This document shows positions 23,117 through 32,132 of a DNA stretch of 51,213 nt, in pieces. A program made the translations under genes and the position numbers. The stretch's first letter is position 1. The number at the start of each line of letters is the position of its first letter. The notes under the pieces are model-generated. The model had not been told where the DNA came from and searched no databases. It saw nothing but the letters and a program-made list of their open reading frames with translations. This DNA is from Pseudomonas lopnurensis (lineage in GTDB: Bacteria; Pseudomonadota; Gammaproteobacteria; Pseudomonadales; Pseudomonadaceae): contig NZ_JADDIX010000049.1 of the NCBI RefSeq assembly GCF_015070855.1, positions 1-51,213 of the forward strand. Direction: 5' to 3'.

Positions 23117-24751
23117 ATGAATCTGCTGCGTAACTTTCCCATCAGCAAACGCCTGTGGCTGATACCGGTGGTTGCCATAGCCATGCTGTTCATCCTCGGA
23201 GTGCTGATGATCCAGCAGGTCCGCACGGACCTTTATCGAGGCAAGCAGGAGATGACCCAGCATGTGGTGGAAACCGCGGCGGGCATCTTCGAACATTACC
23301 GACAGCTCGAAACCAGCGGAGCCATGAGCACCGCCGAGGCCCAGCGCGCCGCGATCGAGCAGATCCGGCTGCTGCGCTACGACGGCCAGGACTACTTCTG
23401 GATCAACGACCTCGCCCCGACGATGATCATGCATCCGATGCAGCCCAAGCTCGACGGCCAGGACCTGTCCCGCGCCAAGGACCCGGACGGCAAGGAGCTG
23501 TTCAACGAGATGGTCGCCGTCGCCAAGCGTGACGGCGCCGGCCCGGTCGCCTACATGTGGGCCAAGCCTGGTGAAGCCGACCCCGTACCGAAGATCTCCT
23601 ACGTGCAGCTGTTCGAGCCCTGGGGCTGGATCATCGGCTCCGGCATCTATGTCGATGACGTGGAGCAGGAATTCAGGAACTATCTGGTGCGTTTTTCCAT
23701 GATCGGCCTGTTCATTGCCGCCATCATGGCTGCCCTGGTCGCGATCCTGATCCGCAGCATCACCCAGCCACTGCACCACACGATGTCCGCGATGGCCAAC
23801 ATCGCCAGCGGCGAAGCCGACCTGACCCGCAGCCTGGACGTGTCCGGCAACGACGAACTGACCGCCCTCGGCCGCGATTTCAACAGCTTCACGCAGAAGC
23901 TGCGCGCCGTGGTCGGCCAATTGTTCGAGACGGCCGGCGCGCTGGACCAGTCCTCGCGCTCGCTCAGCCAGTTGTCCGGCCAGGCGCATGAACAGAGCCA
24001 GCAGCAGATGCTGCAAATGGAGCAAGTCGCCACCGCCGTCAACGAAGTTACCTACGCGGTACAGGAAGTCGCCAAGAACGCCGAGCACGCCTCGACCGAA
24101 GTAGGCACCGCCGAAGGCCAGGCCGGCCAGGGCCAGCGCAACATCGAGACCAGCCTGCAGCAGATCGACCAGCTCTCGGCCACGATCGGCCAAGCGGTCG
24201 AAGTGATTCAGTCCCTCGCCGACGAAACCACCAAGATCGGCTCGGTACTCGAAGTGATCGGCTCGATTGCCGACCAGACCAACCTCCTCGCCCTCAACGC
24301 CGCCATCGAGGCTGCACGGGCCGGCGAGCAGGGCCGAGGATTCGCCGTGGTGGCGGACGAGGTCCGTCTGCTGGCCCAGCGAACCCAGCAATCCACCGCT
24401 GAAATCCACGGCATGATCGAGCGCCTGCAGAAAAACTCCGGTGCGGCCGTGAATGTCATCCTGGAGAGCAATCGTGCCTCCCAGCTCACCGTGGAACAGG
24501 CGAGCCAGGCTGGTGAAAGCCTCGGCGAGATTGCCCAGGCGCTGCGCAAGCTGTCCGGTCTCAATGCGTCGATCGCCAGCGCAACGCTGCAGCAGTCCCA
24601 CGTGGTCGAAGACATCAACCAAAACGTGACCCAGGCGGCGGGCCTCGCCCAGGACAGCACCTATGCCGCCGAGCAGTCCAGCGAAGCCGGCAAGCGCCTG
24701 GGCGAACTGGCCGACCAGCTCAATCGGCTGTTGAGCCAGTTCAAGGTCTGA
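23117..24751 (+). CDS. Methyl-accepting chemotaxis protein with a single Cache domain
   Basis: The 544-residue chemoreceptor has an N-terminal TM (about 12-31), a periplasmic sCache_2 domain (about 35-190, with DYFWINDL and the [10 protein letters not shown] end), a second TM (about 197-217), a HAMP domain (about 218-270) and a cytoplasmic signalling domain whose tip is [20 protein letters not shown]. sCache_2 receptors usually sense small organic acids; the ligand here is not predictable from sequence alone. No CheR-tethering pentapeptide is seen at the C-terminus (NRLLSQFKV). The ATG at 23117 follows AGGAG; the frame is open further upstream but without a ribosome site. Confidence 0.93.
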   Translation: MNLLRNFPISKRLWLIPVVAIAMLFILGVLMIQQVRTDLYRGKQEMTQHVVETAAGIFEHYRQLETSGAMSTAEAQRAAIEQIRLLRYDGQDYFWINDLAPTMIMHPMQPKLDGQDLSRAKDPDGKELFNEMVAVAKRDGAGPVAYMWAKPGEADPVPKISYVQLFEPWGWIIGSGIYVDDVEQEFRNYLVRFSMIGLFIAAIMAALVAILIRSITQPLHHTMSAMANIASGEADLTRSLDVSGNDELTALGRDFNSFTQKLRAVVGQLFETAGALDQSSRSLSQLSGQAHEQSQQQMLQMEQVATAVNEVTYAVQEVAKNAEHASTEVGTAEGQAGQGQRNIETSLQQIDQLSATIGQAVEVIQSLADETTKIGSVLEVIGSIADQTNLLALNAAIEAARAGEQGRGFAVVADEVRLLAQRTQQSTAEIHGMIERLQKNSGAAVNVILESNRASQLTVEQASQAGESLGEIAQALRKLSGLNASIASATLQQSHVVEDINQNVTQAAGLAQDSTYAAEQSSEAGKRLGELADQLNRLLSQFKV

Positions 24752-24759
24752 ATGGCCGC

Positions 24760-24793
24760 CCCGGTCCGACCGCCTCTCGCGGAGCGGACCGGG
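24760..24793. other. GC-rich hairpin after the chemoreceptor gene
   Basis: CCCGGTCCG and CGGACCGGG pair perfectly around a 16-nt loop 9 bp after the stop codon. There is no T-run, so it may be a weak or rho-assisted terminator. Confidence 0.4.
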
Positions 24794-24820
24794 AACAGGC
24801 GAACCCTCCTTCCAGCGCCG

Positions 24821-24900
24821 TGGGTTGAGGAGCGTAGCGACGAAGCCCAACGCATTCGTGCCCGTTGGGCTTCGCCACGCTCAGCGCCAACCTACCCACG
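24821..24900. repeat. Dispersed inverted-repeat element (GTTGGGCTTCGC family), copy 2
   Basis: The arms GTGGGTTGAGGAGCG...GAAGCCCAAC and GTTGGGCTTCGCCACGCTCAGCGCC...CCTACCCAC form an imperfect palindrome. It is highly similar to 25687-25775 and to the fragment at 1-31. Confidence 0.8.
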
Positions 24901-25344
24901 AGCGTCCGATCGCTCGAACATCGGCTGTTGCAGACACTTCCAGCAAGGCCCTGCCCCCCATAACGGGGACATAGGCATTTCTCCCGGCGATCGCGAGCTT
25001 GCGCGCTGTCGCTTCGCGAACCCCGTCACAATCCAACCTAAAAATAGTCGGCATGGATACTGCGGCAAGTTGCCGCGGAATCCGGACCGCCCGAGCCAGG
25101 TCCCGAGCGCCCTCTTTTGCTTATAAAAGCACGCTAAAACAATCGGTTAGTCGAGCCTGCCGGGCTACCGACGAGCCGGCACGCACCTTATACCTTTGGC
25201 TAATTGCAAAAAAAATCCAGGGTTTTCGAACTTCCAATGTGACTCCCAAGTCCTCTGCTTACATCAACTGCATGTAAGGCCAATGCCATAGCCTGGCTGC
25301 AGGCGAAACCGTATTTTTGGGTATCACACAGAGAGACATGCCCC
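24901..25344. other. Gene-free stretch upstream of the small protein at 25345
   Basis: About 440 bp hold no convincing reading frame. It becomes AT-richer after 25110 (TTATAAAAGCACG near 25120 and an A-run at 25207), which may include the promoter of the 89-residue gene. No RNA gene or repeat was recognised. Confidence 0.4.
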
Positions 25345-25614
25345 ATGCACACCCCGCTGCGTATCAACGAAGCCCTTTTGATCACCGACCGTGCGTTCAA
25401 GCCTTTTCAGTGCGTCGCCTGGACGCTGCCTGAAGGGAACGGTGAAGTCAGCATCACCGTCGTGGATCGCGCCGAAGCCCGCCTGCTGGGCCGCTGCAAG
25501 ATGTCCAGCAGCGTCTTCACCGATCCCGTCAGACTCGGCGAAACCCTGGAGCAGACCCGCGAGCAGCTGAGCCGCGACGGTGCCCATTTCTCGCCGTGGC
25601 ACATGCCCGAGTAA
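25345..25614 (+). CDS. Small conserved hypothetical protein
   Basis: The 89-residue soluble protein has no signal peptide or TM segment and is rich in acidic and polar residues. Its sequence (LRINEALLITDRAFKPFQCV near the start, HFSPWHMPE at the end) looks like a Pseudomonas-restricted conserved protein, but no family is recognised with certainty. It is a single-gene unit: a 590-bp gap upstream and its own strong terminator 14 bp after the stop. Confidence 0.75.
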   Translation: MHTPLRINEALLITDRAFKPFQCVAWTLPEGNGEVSITVVDRAEARLLGRCKMSSSVFTDPVRLGETLEQTREQLSRDGAHFSPWHMPE

Positions 25615-25627
25615 GCGACAGAACAGC

Positions 25628-25657
25628 AAAAGCCCGCAGTTGCGCTGCGGGCTTTTT
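25628..25657 (+). terminator. Rho-independent terminator of the 25345 gene
   Basis: AAAAGCCCGCAG and CTGCGGGCTTTTT form a 12-bp stem with a 5-nt loop followed by a T-run. Confidence 0.92.
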
Positions 25658-25686
25658 CTTGGTCCCCGTAGGCTGGGCCGGGGCGC

Positions 25687-25775
25687 GTAGGTTGGGTTGA
25701 GGAGCGCAGCGACGAAGCCCAACAGGTTCGTGCCGATCCCCGTTGGGCTTCGCTGCGCTCAGCGCCAACCTACCC
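25687..25775. repeat. Dispersed inverted-repeat element (GTTGGGCTTCGC family), copy 3
   Basis: The element starts GTAGGTTGGGTTGAGGAGCG and ends CTCAGCGCCAACCTAC, giving a long imperfect palindrome with the same core as the copy at 24821. The pair brackets the 25345 gene. Confidence 0.85.
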
Positions 25776-25903
25776 GTAGCCCCGCCTGGTCGTGCAGCCC
25801 CGATTCTTTTCTTCGGGACGCATCTTCGCCATGCCGATGGATTCGACTGATCCATTCACCTGTTCGATGGTCTGATCCAGAACAAGCGAAGCAGGAGAAT
25901 CCC

Positions 25904-26185
25904 ATGAAAGGCGCCGAAGCCTACGTCAACGATCAATGGCACAGCAGCGGCCTGGCCAACCTTCCGCAAGGGCCGGATGCGCACCATGTGAAACTTCACT
26001 TCATCGTCCCACGGCATGCCCAGTTCACCGCGCTGATCACCCATATATGCGAAGTGGCGCAACAGCACCTGTGCGAGTTCTACCCGGGCCGCAAAGTCAC
26101 CCACAAGCCTGTCGTGGGTTCGGTGGTCGGCGACGGTACTGGCGACGGCCTCGAACTGGAATTCGATGTGGCCCCTGCCAATTAG
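25904..26185 (+). CDS. Conserved hypothetical protein
   Basis: The 93-residue soluble protein contains several histidines (HHVKLHFIVPRHAQF near 26-40) and a glycine-rich segment (VGSVVGDGTGDGLELEF) near the end. No catalytic motif or known family is recognised. The ATG at 25904 follows GGAGAATCCC. It sits 64 bp upstream of the DUF421 gene on the same strand and may share its transcript. Confidence 0.75.
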   Translation: MKGAEAYVNDQWHSSGLANLPQGPDAHHVKLHFIVPRHAQFTALITHICEVAQQHLCEFYPGRKVTHKPVVGSVVGDGTGDGLELEFDVAPAN

Positions 26186-26249
26186 GGGCTAGAACATTGA
26201 CAGCTCGCCCGGCGAGCGCGCCGGGTTTACCTGAAAGGATGAGGCCGGG

Positions 26250-26942
26250 ATGACGCCATTCGACCTGCAGCGCATGCTTCTGCACGACTTTCCACTGATG
26301 TTCGTTGCAGAAGTCGCGCTGCGCGCCCTGTTCGCCTTCGTTGCGGTCTTCGTTTTCCTCAAGGTCAGCGGTCGGCGCGGCATTCGCCAGCTGTCGGTGT
26401 TCGAGTTGGTGATCATCCTCACCCTCGGCTCGGCCGCCGGTGACGTGTCCTTCTACGAGGATGTGCCGTTGCTGCCGGTGGCGGTCGTTTTCGCGACGCT
26501 GCTGGCGCTGTATCGCCTGACGGTTTTCTTCATGAACCGCAGCACCCGGTTCGGCGCCTGGCTGGAGGGCAAGCCGGTCACCATCATCCGTGACGGCATC
26601 TATGAGCTGCGCAGCCTCGACAGCCTGAACATTTCCGCCGACGAGTTCTTCATGGAGCTGCGCCAACAGGGGGTCGAGCATCTCGGCCAGGTTCGACTGG
26701 GCATCCTGGAAAATGACGGGAACGTCAGCCTGTTCTTTCACGAACCCGAGGCGGTGCGTCCAGGGCTGTCCGTGCTGCCCCCGGAATATCGGCCGGTGTT
26801 TCGCGAGGTGCCGGCGAGCGGCATGTACGCCTGCAGTCACTGCGGCTTTCCCCAGGCCCTAGAGACTCATCAGCGACTGCACTGCCCGCGCTGCGACAAC
26901 CAGTTCTGGTCGAAAGCCCTGGCGACCCAGCGTGCCCGCTGA
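26250..26942 (+). CDS. DUF421 (YetF/YcaP-type) membrane protein with C-terminal zinc ribbon
   Basis: The 230-residue protein has three N-terminal TM helices (about 17-37, 47-65, 74-92), then the cytosolic DUF421 domain (RFGAWLEGKPVTIIRDGIY, about 100-175). Its C-terminus adds CSHCGFPQ...CPRCDNQFW, a two-CxxC zinc ribbon that many DUF421 proteins lack. In Bacillus the related YetF is linked to spore and membrane properties; in Pseudomonas the role is unknown. Confidence 0.85.
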   Translation: MTPFDLQRMLLHDFPLMFVAEVALRALFAFVAVFVFLKVSGRRGIRQLSVFELVIILTLGSAAGDVSFYEDVPLLPVAVVFATLLALYRLTVFFMNRSTRFGAWLEGKPVTIIRDGIYELRSLDSLNISADEFFMELRQQGVEHLGQVRLGILENDGNVSLFFHEPEAVRPGLSVLPPEYRPVFREVPASGMYACSHCGFPQALETHQRLHCPRCDNQFWSKALATQRAR

Positions 26943-27051
26943 TACACGGTGCGAACCGCCGCATGCGTACCCGGTCAGTTAAAGAGGCGGCTACTCGGGC
27001 CAGAGCGCTCGAGGCAGCCTTACCTTTCATGGACAACATCAGGAGCACGCC

Positions 27052-27216
27052 ATGCTCGGTGACTACTCATCGATTAACGACCACCTCGATACCGCCCGCA
27101 AACACGCCGACCAGGCCGAAACCGAAGCCAATCCCGCACTTTATCGCGAAGCCATCGACGAGTTGGTCGCAGCGATCCGGCTGTTGATGCGCAACAGTGG
27201 CGAGAAGGACAACTAA
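27052..27216 (+). CDS. Small acidic hypothetical protein (54 residues)
   Basis: An ATG after AGGAGCACGCC opens a 54-codon frame beginning MLGDYSSINDHLDTARKHAD and ending in LLMRNSGEKDN. It is charged, probably all alpha-helical, with no TM. The good ribosome site and the codon usage, which matches the neighbours, support translation. Function unknown. Confidence 0.65.
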   Translation: MLGDYSSINDHLDTARKHADQAETEANPALYREAIDELVAAIRLLMRNSGEKDN

Positions 27217-27290
27217 ATGCGTGAGACCGCCTCGCCAGGCCAACTGGCGGGGCCGCGTCCGGGGCCGCGCAACGCATGCGCAGCGAAGCC

Positions 27291-28376
27291 ATGAACGACC
27301 AACATCTACCGCTTGCCGAGGGCAAGCGTCCGGTCCCCCTCGATGAATCCGGCGATACCGGTACCCCGCTCTGCCCCGAACTGCCGCCGGACCTGCACTA
27401 CGTCGACGATAGCCGGCCCGGCATAAGCCGCCGACGCCTGCGTGGCAAGTTCGCCTATTTCAGCCCGCAGCACGAGCGTATCCGCGATGCCGCTGAAATC
27501 CAGCGGATCAACAAGCTGGCGATTCCGCCAGCCTACCAGGACGTATGGATCTGTCCGGATCCACAGGGTCACCTGCAGGCCACGGGGCGCGATGCGCGCG
27601 GGCGCAAACAGTACCGTTATCACCCGCGCTGGCGCGAGATCCGCGACAGCAACAAATACGAACGCATGCTCGAATTCGGCGAGGCACTGCCGAAACTGCG
27701 CAGCGGCCTGGAAAAACATCTGGTGCTCTCCGGAATGCCGCGCGAGAAGGTCATGGCGCTGGTGGTGATGTTGCTGGAGTCGACGCTGATCCGCGTCGGC
27801 AACTCACGATATGCACGCAGCAACCGCTCCTACGGCCTGACCACGCTGCGCACCCGCCACGTCGATATCCGCGGCACGTCGATCCGTTTCCAGTTCCGCG
27901 GCAAGAGCGGCGTGGAACACAAGGTTACCCTGCGCGACCGACGCCTGGCCGGGCTCATGCGCCGCTGCATGGAGCTGCCGGGGCAGCAATTGTTCCAGTA
28001 TCTGGACGAAGACGGCCAGCGCCGCGTCGTCAGTTCCAATGACGTGAACCTGTATCTGCGGGAAATGACCGGCCGCGATTTCACCGCCAAGGATTACCGC
28101 ACCTGGGCCGGCAGCGCGCAGGCACTGGAGCGCTTGCGCAAGCTGGAGGCCGCGCCAGAGAGCACCGCGCGACAGAACCTGGTCGAAACCGTCAAGCAGG
28201 TCGCCAGCCAGCTGGGCAACACCCCTGCCGTCTGCCGCCAGTGCTACATCCATCCGGCAATCCTGCAAGCCTTCAACGCAGGCGCGCTGGCCAATCTGCG
28301 TGCCGCGCGCAAGCGCAAATGGCTGAGCAGCGAGGAGGTCGCGCTGCTCAGGTTTCTTCGGGAGGCCGCGCATTAG
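27291..28376 (+). CDS. DNA topoisomerase IB (poxvirus-like)
   Basis: The 361-residue type IB topoisomerase relaxes supercoils by nicking one strand through a 3'-phosphotyrosine. The N-terminal DNA-binding part has PGISRRRLRGKFAYF and IPPAYQDVWICPDPQGHLQATGRD; the catalytic part has TLIRVGNSRYARSNRSYGLTTLR, the KSG motif and the active tyrosine in VCRQCYIHPAIL (Tyr 319 from this start). An upstream ATG at 27276 would add five residues; neither start has a strong ribosome site. Bacterial TopIB is found in only part of the bacteria, including Pseudomonas. Confidence 0.92.
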   Translation: MNDQHLPLAEGKRPVPLDESGDTGTPLCPELPPDLHYVDDSRPGISRRRLRGKFAYFSPQHERIRDAAEIQRINKLAIPPAYQDVWICPDPQGHLQATGRDARGRKQYRYHPRWREIRDSNKYERMLEFGEALPKLRSGLEKHLVLSGMPREKVMALVVMLLESTLIRVGNSRYARSNRSYGLTTLRTRHVDIRGTSIRFQFRGKSGVEHKVTLRDRRLAGLMRRCMELPGQQLFQYLDEDGQRRVVSSNDVNLYLREMTGRDFTAKDYRTWAGSAQALERLRKLEAAPESTARQNLVETVKQVASQLGNTPAVCRQCYIHPAILQAFNAGALANLRAARKRKWLSSEEVALLRFLREAAH

Positions 28377-28447
28377 TGGACTGCCTTGGAAGTTCGTTTA
28401 TCCATGTATTGCCCCGACTCGGGAGAAGCGCAAGAGCCTTTTGAGCG

Positions 28448-28526
28448 CAGGAGCCTGGGGAACGCCCACTCGTTGCTGGCGATCCCGACCACCATCGCTG
28501 ATGATCGCCAGCAAGCTGGCTCCTAC
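28448..28526. repeat. REP-like inverted repeat downstream of topoisomerase IB
   Basis: GTTGCTGGCGATC at 28482 pairs with GATCGCCAGCAAGC at 28503, and the outer GCAGGAGCC pairs with GGCTCCTAC. It lies in a 398-bp gene-free stretch (28377-28774) that otherwise holds only the octamer repeat at 28593 and the promoter region of the next gene. Confidence 0.7.
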
Positions 28527-28592
28527 AACTTAATGCCCAGTGAGTTAACCAACTGACCGCGCAGGCCACTAGGCCGTTTCGTCGCGAGCCGC

Positions 28593-28624
28593 GTTGCAGC
28601 GTTGCAGCGTTGCAGCGTTGCAGC
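28593..28624 (+). repeat. Tandem octamer GTTGCAGC x4
   Basis: Four perfect copies of GTTGCAGC stand end to end about 150 bp before the GlxA-like gene. Such short arrays can change copy number by slippage. Confidence 0.9.
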
Positions 28625-28774
28625 GTCAAGTGGCACCAGGTCGGGCGGCGTTCCGCAAGACGCGGGATGCAGGTAAGCTCTCCCCTGGCCCATGGCAAGA
28701 TCCGTGGGATGCTTGTCATTGCCGCCATCACTGTCTGTCGCCACACTCGCCCCATTCCTTCAGCGAGACGCGCG

Positions 28775-29764
28775 ATGTCCCTTCGAACCATAGCCACGCT
28801 GGTATTTCCCGAGGTGATGAGCCTCGATGTGACCGGCCCCATGCAGGTGTTCGCTTCCGCCAACGTGGAGCGTATGCGCCAGGGCCTTCCCGAATACTAT
28901 CGGCTGCTGCTGCTTGGCCAGGAACTGGCTCCGCTGGCGACCTCATGCGGTATCCGCCTGTGCGTCGATGCCCGCTGGCAGGACATCCCGCCGGCGACCC
29001 TGGATACCCTGCTGGTGCCGGGCGGCGCGGGCGTCGAGACGCAGTGCCGGAATACCGCCCTGCTCGCCTGGCTGAAGGCGACGGAGCCGAAGATCCGGCG
29101 TCTCGGCTCGGTCTGTTCCGGCGCACTGATCCTGGCCGCCGCCGACCTGCTCGACGAGCGCACCGCCACCACCCACTGGGCCGACGTGGAGACGCTGCGT
29201 GAGCGCCATCCAGCCGTTCAGGTGGAGGCCGATCGGCTGCACACCTACGACCCGAAGGACAGCGACGCCGCGCACCTGTTCACCTCGGCAGGTGTGACCG
29301 CCGGCATCGATCTCGCCCTGGCGCTGGTCGAAGCCGACCTGGGCCGCGCCGTGGCGCTGACCGTGGCACGTCGCCTGGTCATGTTCCTGCGCCGCCCTGG
29401 TGGCCAGGCGCAGTTCAGCGCCCTGCTTCCTCCCACGAGCAGCGAAATTTCCCGACTTGGCACCTTGCTGGAGTGGATTCCCGCGCACCTGGCCGACGAC
29501 CTCGGTATCGAGGCGCTCGCTCGCCAGGCGCACATGTCGCCGCGCACGCTGTGCCGTCTGTTCAAGCTCGAGCTGGGCATCGGGCCCGGGCGCTACGTCG
29601 AGCAGGTGCGCCTGGAAATGGCGCGAAGCCTGCTGTCGGGCGGCCAGACGTCCATCGCCACGGTCGCCAGCCTCACGGGCTACGGCCATCCGGAAAACAT
29701 GCGGCGCACCTTCCAGAAACACCTGTCGGTCAGCCCCCAGGAGTATGCGGAACGATTCGCCTGA
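28775..29764 (+). CDS. GlxA-like transcriptional regulator (DJ-1/PfpI plus AraC domains)
   Basis: The 329-residue protein has an N-terminal glutamine-amidotransferase-like domain (about 5-195) with the nucleophile elbow GSVCSGALILAAA (Cys near 112), and a C-terminal AraC/XylS domain (about 225-325) with two helix-turn-helix units (IEALARQAHMSPRTLCRLFK and ATVASLTGYGHPENMRRTF). Members of this family regulate amino-acid or aldehyde metabolism and neighbouring transporters; the effector is not evident. The likely local targets are the two genes just downstream on the same strand (DUF1272 and MFS). Confidence 0.9.
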   Translation: MSLRTIATLVFPEVMSLDVTGPMQVFASANVERMRQGLPEYYRLLLLGQELAPLATSCGIRLCVDARWQDIPPATLDTLLVPGGAGVETQCRNTALLAWLKATEPKIRRLGSVCSGALILAAADLLDERTATTHWADVETLRERHPAVQVEADRLHTYDPKDSDAAHLFTSAGVTAGIDLALALVEADLGRAVALTVARRLVMFLRRPGGQAQFSALLPPTSSEISRLGTLLEWIPAHLADDLGIEALARQAHMSPRTLCRLFKLELGIGPGRYVEQVRLEMARSLLSGGQTSIATVASLTGYGHPENMRRTFQKHLSVSPQEYAERFA

Positions 29765-29799
29765 ACCGCTCCGTGACCCACGCCATGAAGGAGACCACC

Positions 29800-29988
29800 A
29801 TGCTGGAAATGCGTCCCTGCTGCGAGCGGTGCCGCCACGAACTGCCGGTCGATGCCGACGATGCGCTGATCTGTTCGTTCGAATGCACCTTCTGCAGCGC
29901 ATGCGCCGCTCATCTCGACCAACGATGCCCGAACTGCGCCGGCGAACTCGTTCCTCGGCCACGCAGAGCGGTTGGAGAACGGCCATGA
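29800..29988 (+). CDS. DUF1272 zinc-ribbon-like small protein
   Basis: The 62-residue protein MLEMRPCCERCRHELP... carries eight cysteines in CxxC-type pairs (CCERC, CTFCSAC, CPNC), typical of DUF1272. It is predicted to bind zinc; no function is known. The ATG at 29800 follows AAGGAG with good spacing. Its TGA overlaps the start of the MFS gene (ATGATG), so the two are translationally coupled. Confidence 0.88.
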   Translation: MLEMRPCCERCRHELPVDADDALICSFECTFCSACAAHLDQRCPNCAGELVPRPRRAVGERP

Positions 29989-31163
29989 TGCGGCTGTTCG
30001 GCAACCCGGTCGTCCTGCGCCTGTTCATGGCCCAGGCACTGTTCTGGACCTGCTCGATGACCGGCATCACCCTGACCGCGCTGATCGGTCTGCAGCTGGC
30101 GCCGGTCAACAGCCTCGCGACGCTTCCGGTTGCCCTGCTGGTGCTGGGCAATCTGCTCGCCGTACAGCCGCTGTCGCGCCGGATGCAACTGCGCGGGCGC
30201 CGTCATGGCTTCGTCCTCGGCGCGCTGGCGGGTGTGCTGGGCGGCCTGCTCGGCAGCGCGGGCGTCTGGCTCGGCGAGTTCCTCCTGCTATGCCTGGGCG
30301 CGCTGGCGCTGGGCGTCTATCAGGCGTCAGCGATGTTCTACCGCTTCGCTGCGCTGGAAACGGTGGTTGATGCCGAGAAAGGCCGCGCCACCGCTTGCGT
30401 GATCGCCGGCGGAGTCTGTGCGGCGCTGCTGGCGCCGAGCCTTGGCGCACTGGCGCGCGACGCATTACCCGTCCCCTTCGCCGGCGCCTACCTGCTCATG
30501 GCGGGGCTGGCCGCGGCAGGCCTGCTGGTGGTGGCCTCGCTGCCTGCCAGCACCCACTCGCCCATGCAATCGGCGCCAGCCACGGTTTCCGCGCGCGACC
30601 TGCTGCGCCGCCCCATCGTCCGCACGGCGATCACCACCACTGCGGTCGGCCATGGCCTGATGATTCTGGTGATGAACGCCACGCCCCTGGCGATGAGCTT
30701 CTGCAACCTGGGGCTGGATGACAGTGCGACAGTGATCCAGTGGCACCTGCTGGGCATGTTCCTGCCCGCGTTCGTCGCCGGCACATGGGTCGATCGCCTG
30801 GGTAGCGTGCGTGTCGCCCTGGGCGGGGCTGCGATCCTCGCGGCCAGCGCGGCGATCGCCATCGCCGGCGACGGCTTCCAGCACTTCCTGCTGAGCTCCT
30901 GCCTGCTGGGCGTGGGCTGGAACCTGATGCTGGTTTCCGGAACCACCCTGCTCGGTAGCGGCCACCGGCCCGAGGAGCGCCCCGCAGCGCAGGGCCTGAT
31001 GGAACTCGGCAACGGTTGCGCGGCTGCCGCGATGTCGTTCGCCTGCGGCGTGCTGATCACCGGCATCGGCTGGTCGGCCGTCAATGCGGGCATGCTGGCC
31101 CTGGTTGCCATCGCCGCGCTGGTGCTCGGTGGGCGGCGAAACGCCGCCGAAGCCGCCGCGTGA
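29985..31163 (+). CDS. Major facilitator superfamily transporter
   Basis: The 392-residue inner-membrane protein shows about twelve hydrophobic segments with a central break around residues 185-200 (STHSPMQSAPATVSARDLLR). It resembles MFS permeases of the YfcJ/drug-export kind. The substrate cannot be read from the sequence. It overlaps the DUF1272 gene by 4 bp and lies downstream of the GlxA-like regulator, suggesting a regulator-transporter unit. Confidence 0.85.
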   Translation: MMRLFGNPVVLRLFMAQALFWTCSMTGITLTALIGLQLAPVNSLATLPVALLVLGNLLAVQPLSRRMQLRGRRHGFVLGALAGVLGGLLGSAGVWLGEFLLLCLGALALGVYQASAMFYRFAALETVVDAEKGRATACVIAGGVCAALLAPSLGALARDALPVPFAGAYLLMAGLAAAGLLVVASLPASTHSPMQSAPATVSARDLLRRPIVRTAITTTAVGHGLMILVMNATPLAMSFCNLGLDDSATVIQWHLLGMFLPAFVAGTWVDRLGSVRVALGGAAILAASAAIAIAGDGFQHFLLSSCLLGVGWNLMLVSGTTLLGSGHRPEERPAAQGLMELGNGCAAAAMSFACGVLITGIGWSAVNAGMLALVAIAALVLGGRRNAAEAAA

Positions 31164-31173
31164 GATATGGCGT

Positions 31174-32130
31174 CTAGTGCTGGTGCAGCGTGACGCGATT
31201 GCGGCCGGCGGCCTTGGACGCATAGAGCGCGGAGTCGGCCCATTCGATCAGCTGCGCATAGCCGCTGCTGGGTACGCTGAGGTCGGCAACGCCCAGGCTG
31301 ATGGTGAAGCGGATTCGATGCTGCTCGTGCCGGACCTCGTGGGACTCGACCGTACGCCGCAGCCGCTCGGCGAACGTCAGCGCGCCCTGCTTGTCGGTAT
31401 CCGGCAGCAACACGACGAATTCCTCACCGCCATAGCGCCCGGCGACGTCCGAGTCGCGCAGGTTCTCGCGAATCAGCTCGGCCACCTGCTGGATGACCGC
31501 GTCCCCGGCCTGGTGCCCGTAGTTGTCGTTGATCGCCTTGAAGTGATCGATGTCGAACATGACCAGCGCCGCCTGGCTGTCATAGCGGCGATGACGGGCA
31601 TAGTCCAGGCGCAGCATCTCTTCCCAGTGCCCGCGATTGTAAAGCCCGGTCAGCCGGTCGGTACTCGACAGCCGCTGCAACTCGGCGTTCGCCGCCTGCA
31701 ACTGGCGGCGATTGATGGCCACGTCGGTCACGTCGTAAATGATCAGGCAGACCTGGTCGATGCTGCCGTTGATGCCCTTGAGCGGCAGCAGCGTGGTGTT
31801 CTGGTACATGAAGTCTTCCAGCCCGGTGATCGGCTGGTAGTTCTTGAACCGCAGCAGGTAGGGCCGCTGCTCCCAGATGGTGAAGGACGGCGTGCCGAGC
31901 GTCATCACGCTTTCCACCTTGCGCCGGAACCAGTCCTCATCCACTTCCGGGAACAGCTTGAAGAACGAACGGTTGCGCACCTGATCCGGCTGCAGGCCGG
32001 AGCGGTTTTCCATGAACGTGTTCCAGACCTCGACGCGGTAGTCCCGGTCCAGGACCACGACGCCCACGTCGATGCTCTGGACGATGGCCAGCAACCAGTG
32101 GAGCTCGTTCAGCTCTGTCGTATAGCTCAT
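31174..32130 (-). CDS. PAS-GGDEF diguanylate cyclase
   Basis: The 318-residue cytosolic enzyme should make cyclic di-GMP from two GTP. An N-terminal PAS domain (about 10-130) is followed by a GGDEF domain (about 150-315) with active site RYGGEEF, metal-binding FDIDHFKAIND and an intact inhibitory RxxD site (RDSD) five residues before GGEEF, so product inhibition is expected. The ATG starts 2 bp after the TGA of the response regulator gene; a TTG six bases earlier would overlap that stop. The pairing suggests that the response regulator controls this cyclase. Confidence 0.92.
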   Translation of the reverse strand: MSYTTELNELHWLLAIVQSIDVGVVVLDRDYRVEVWNTFMENRSGLQPDQVRNRSFFKLFPEVDEDWFRRKVESVMTLGTPSFTIWEQRPYLLRFKNYQPITGLEDFMYQNTTLLPLKGINGSIDQVCLIIYDVTDVAINRRQLQAANAELQRLSSTDRLTGLYNRGHWEEMLRLDYARHRRYDSQAALVMFDIDHFKAINDNYGHQAGDAVIQQVAELIRENLRDSDVAGRYGGEEFVVLLPDTDKQGALTFAERLRRTVESHEVRHEQHRIRFTISLGVADLSVPSSGYAQLIEWADSALYASKAAGRNRVTLHQH

Positions 32131-32132
32131 GC

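Noticed and set aside
24999..25277. 92-codon plus-strand frame between the chemoreceptor and the 25345 gene
   Set aside because: No ribosome site, composition unlike a protein, no motif.
28592..28774. Upstream starts giving a longer GlxA-like protein
   Set aside because: The extension is translated from the GTTGCAGC tandem repeat and has no family similarity. The ATG at 28775 gives the usual DJ-1-domain beginning.
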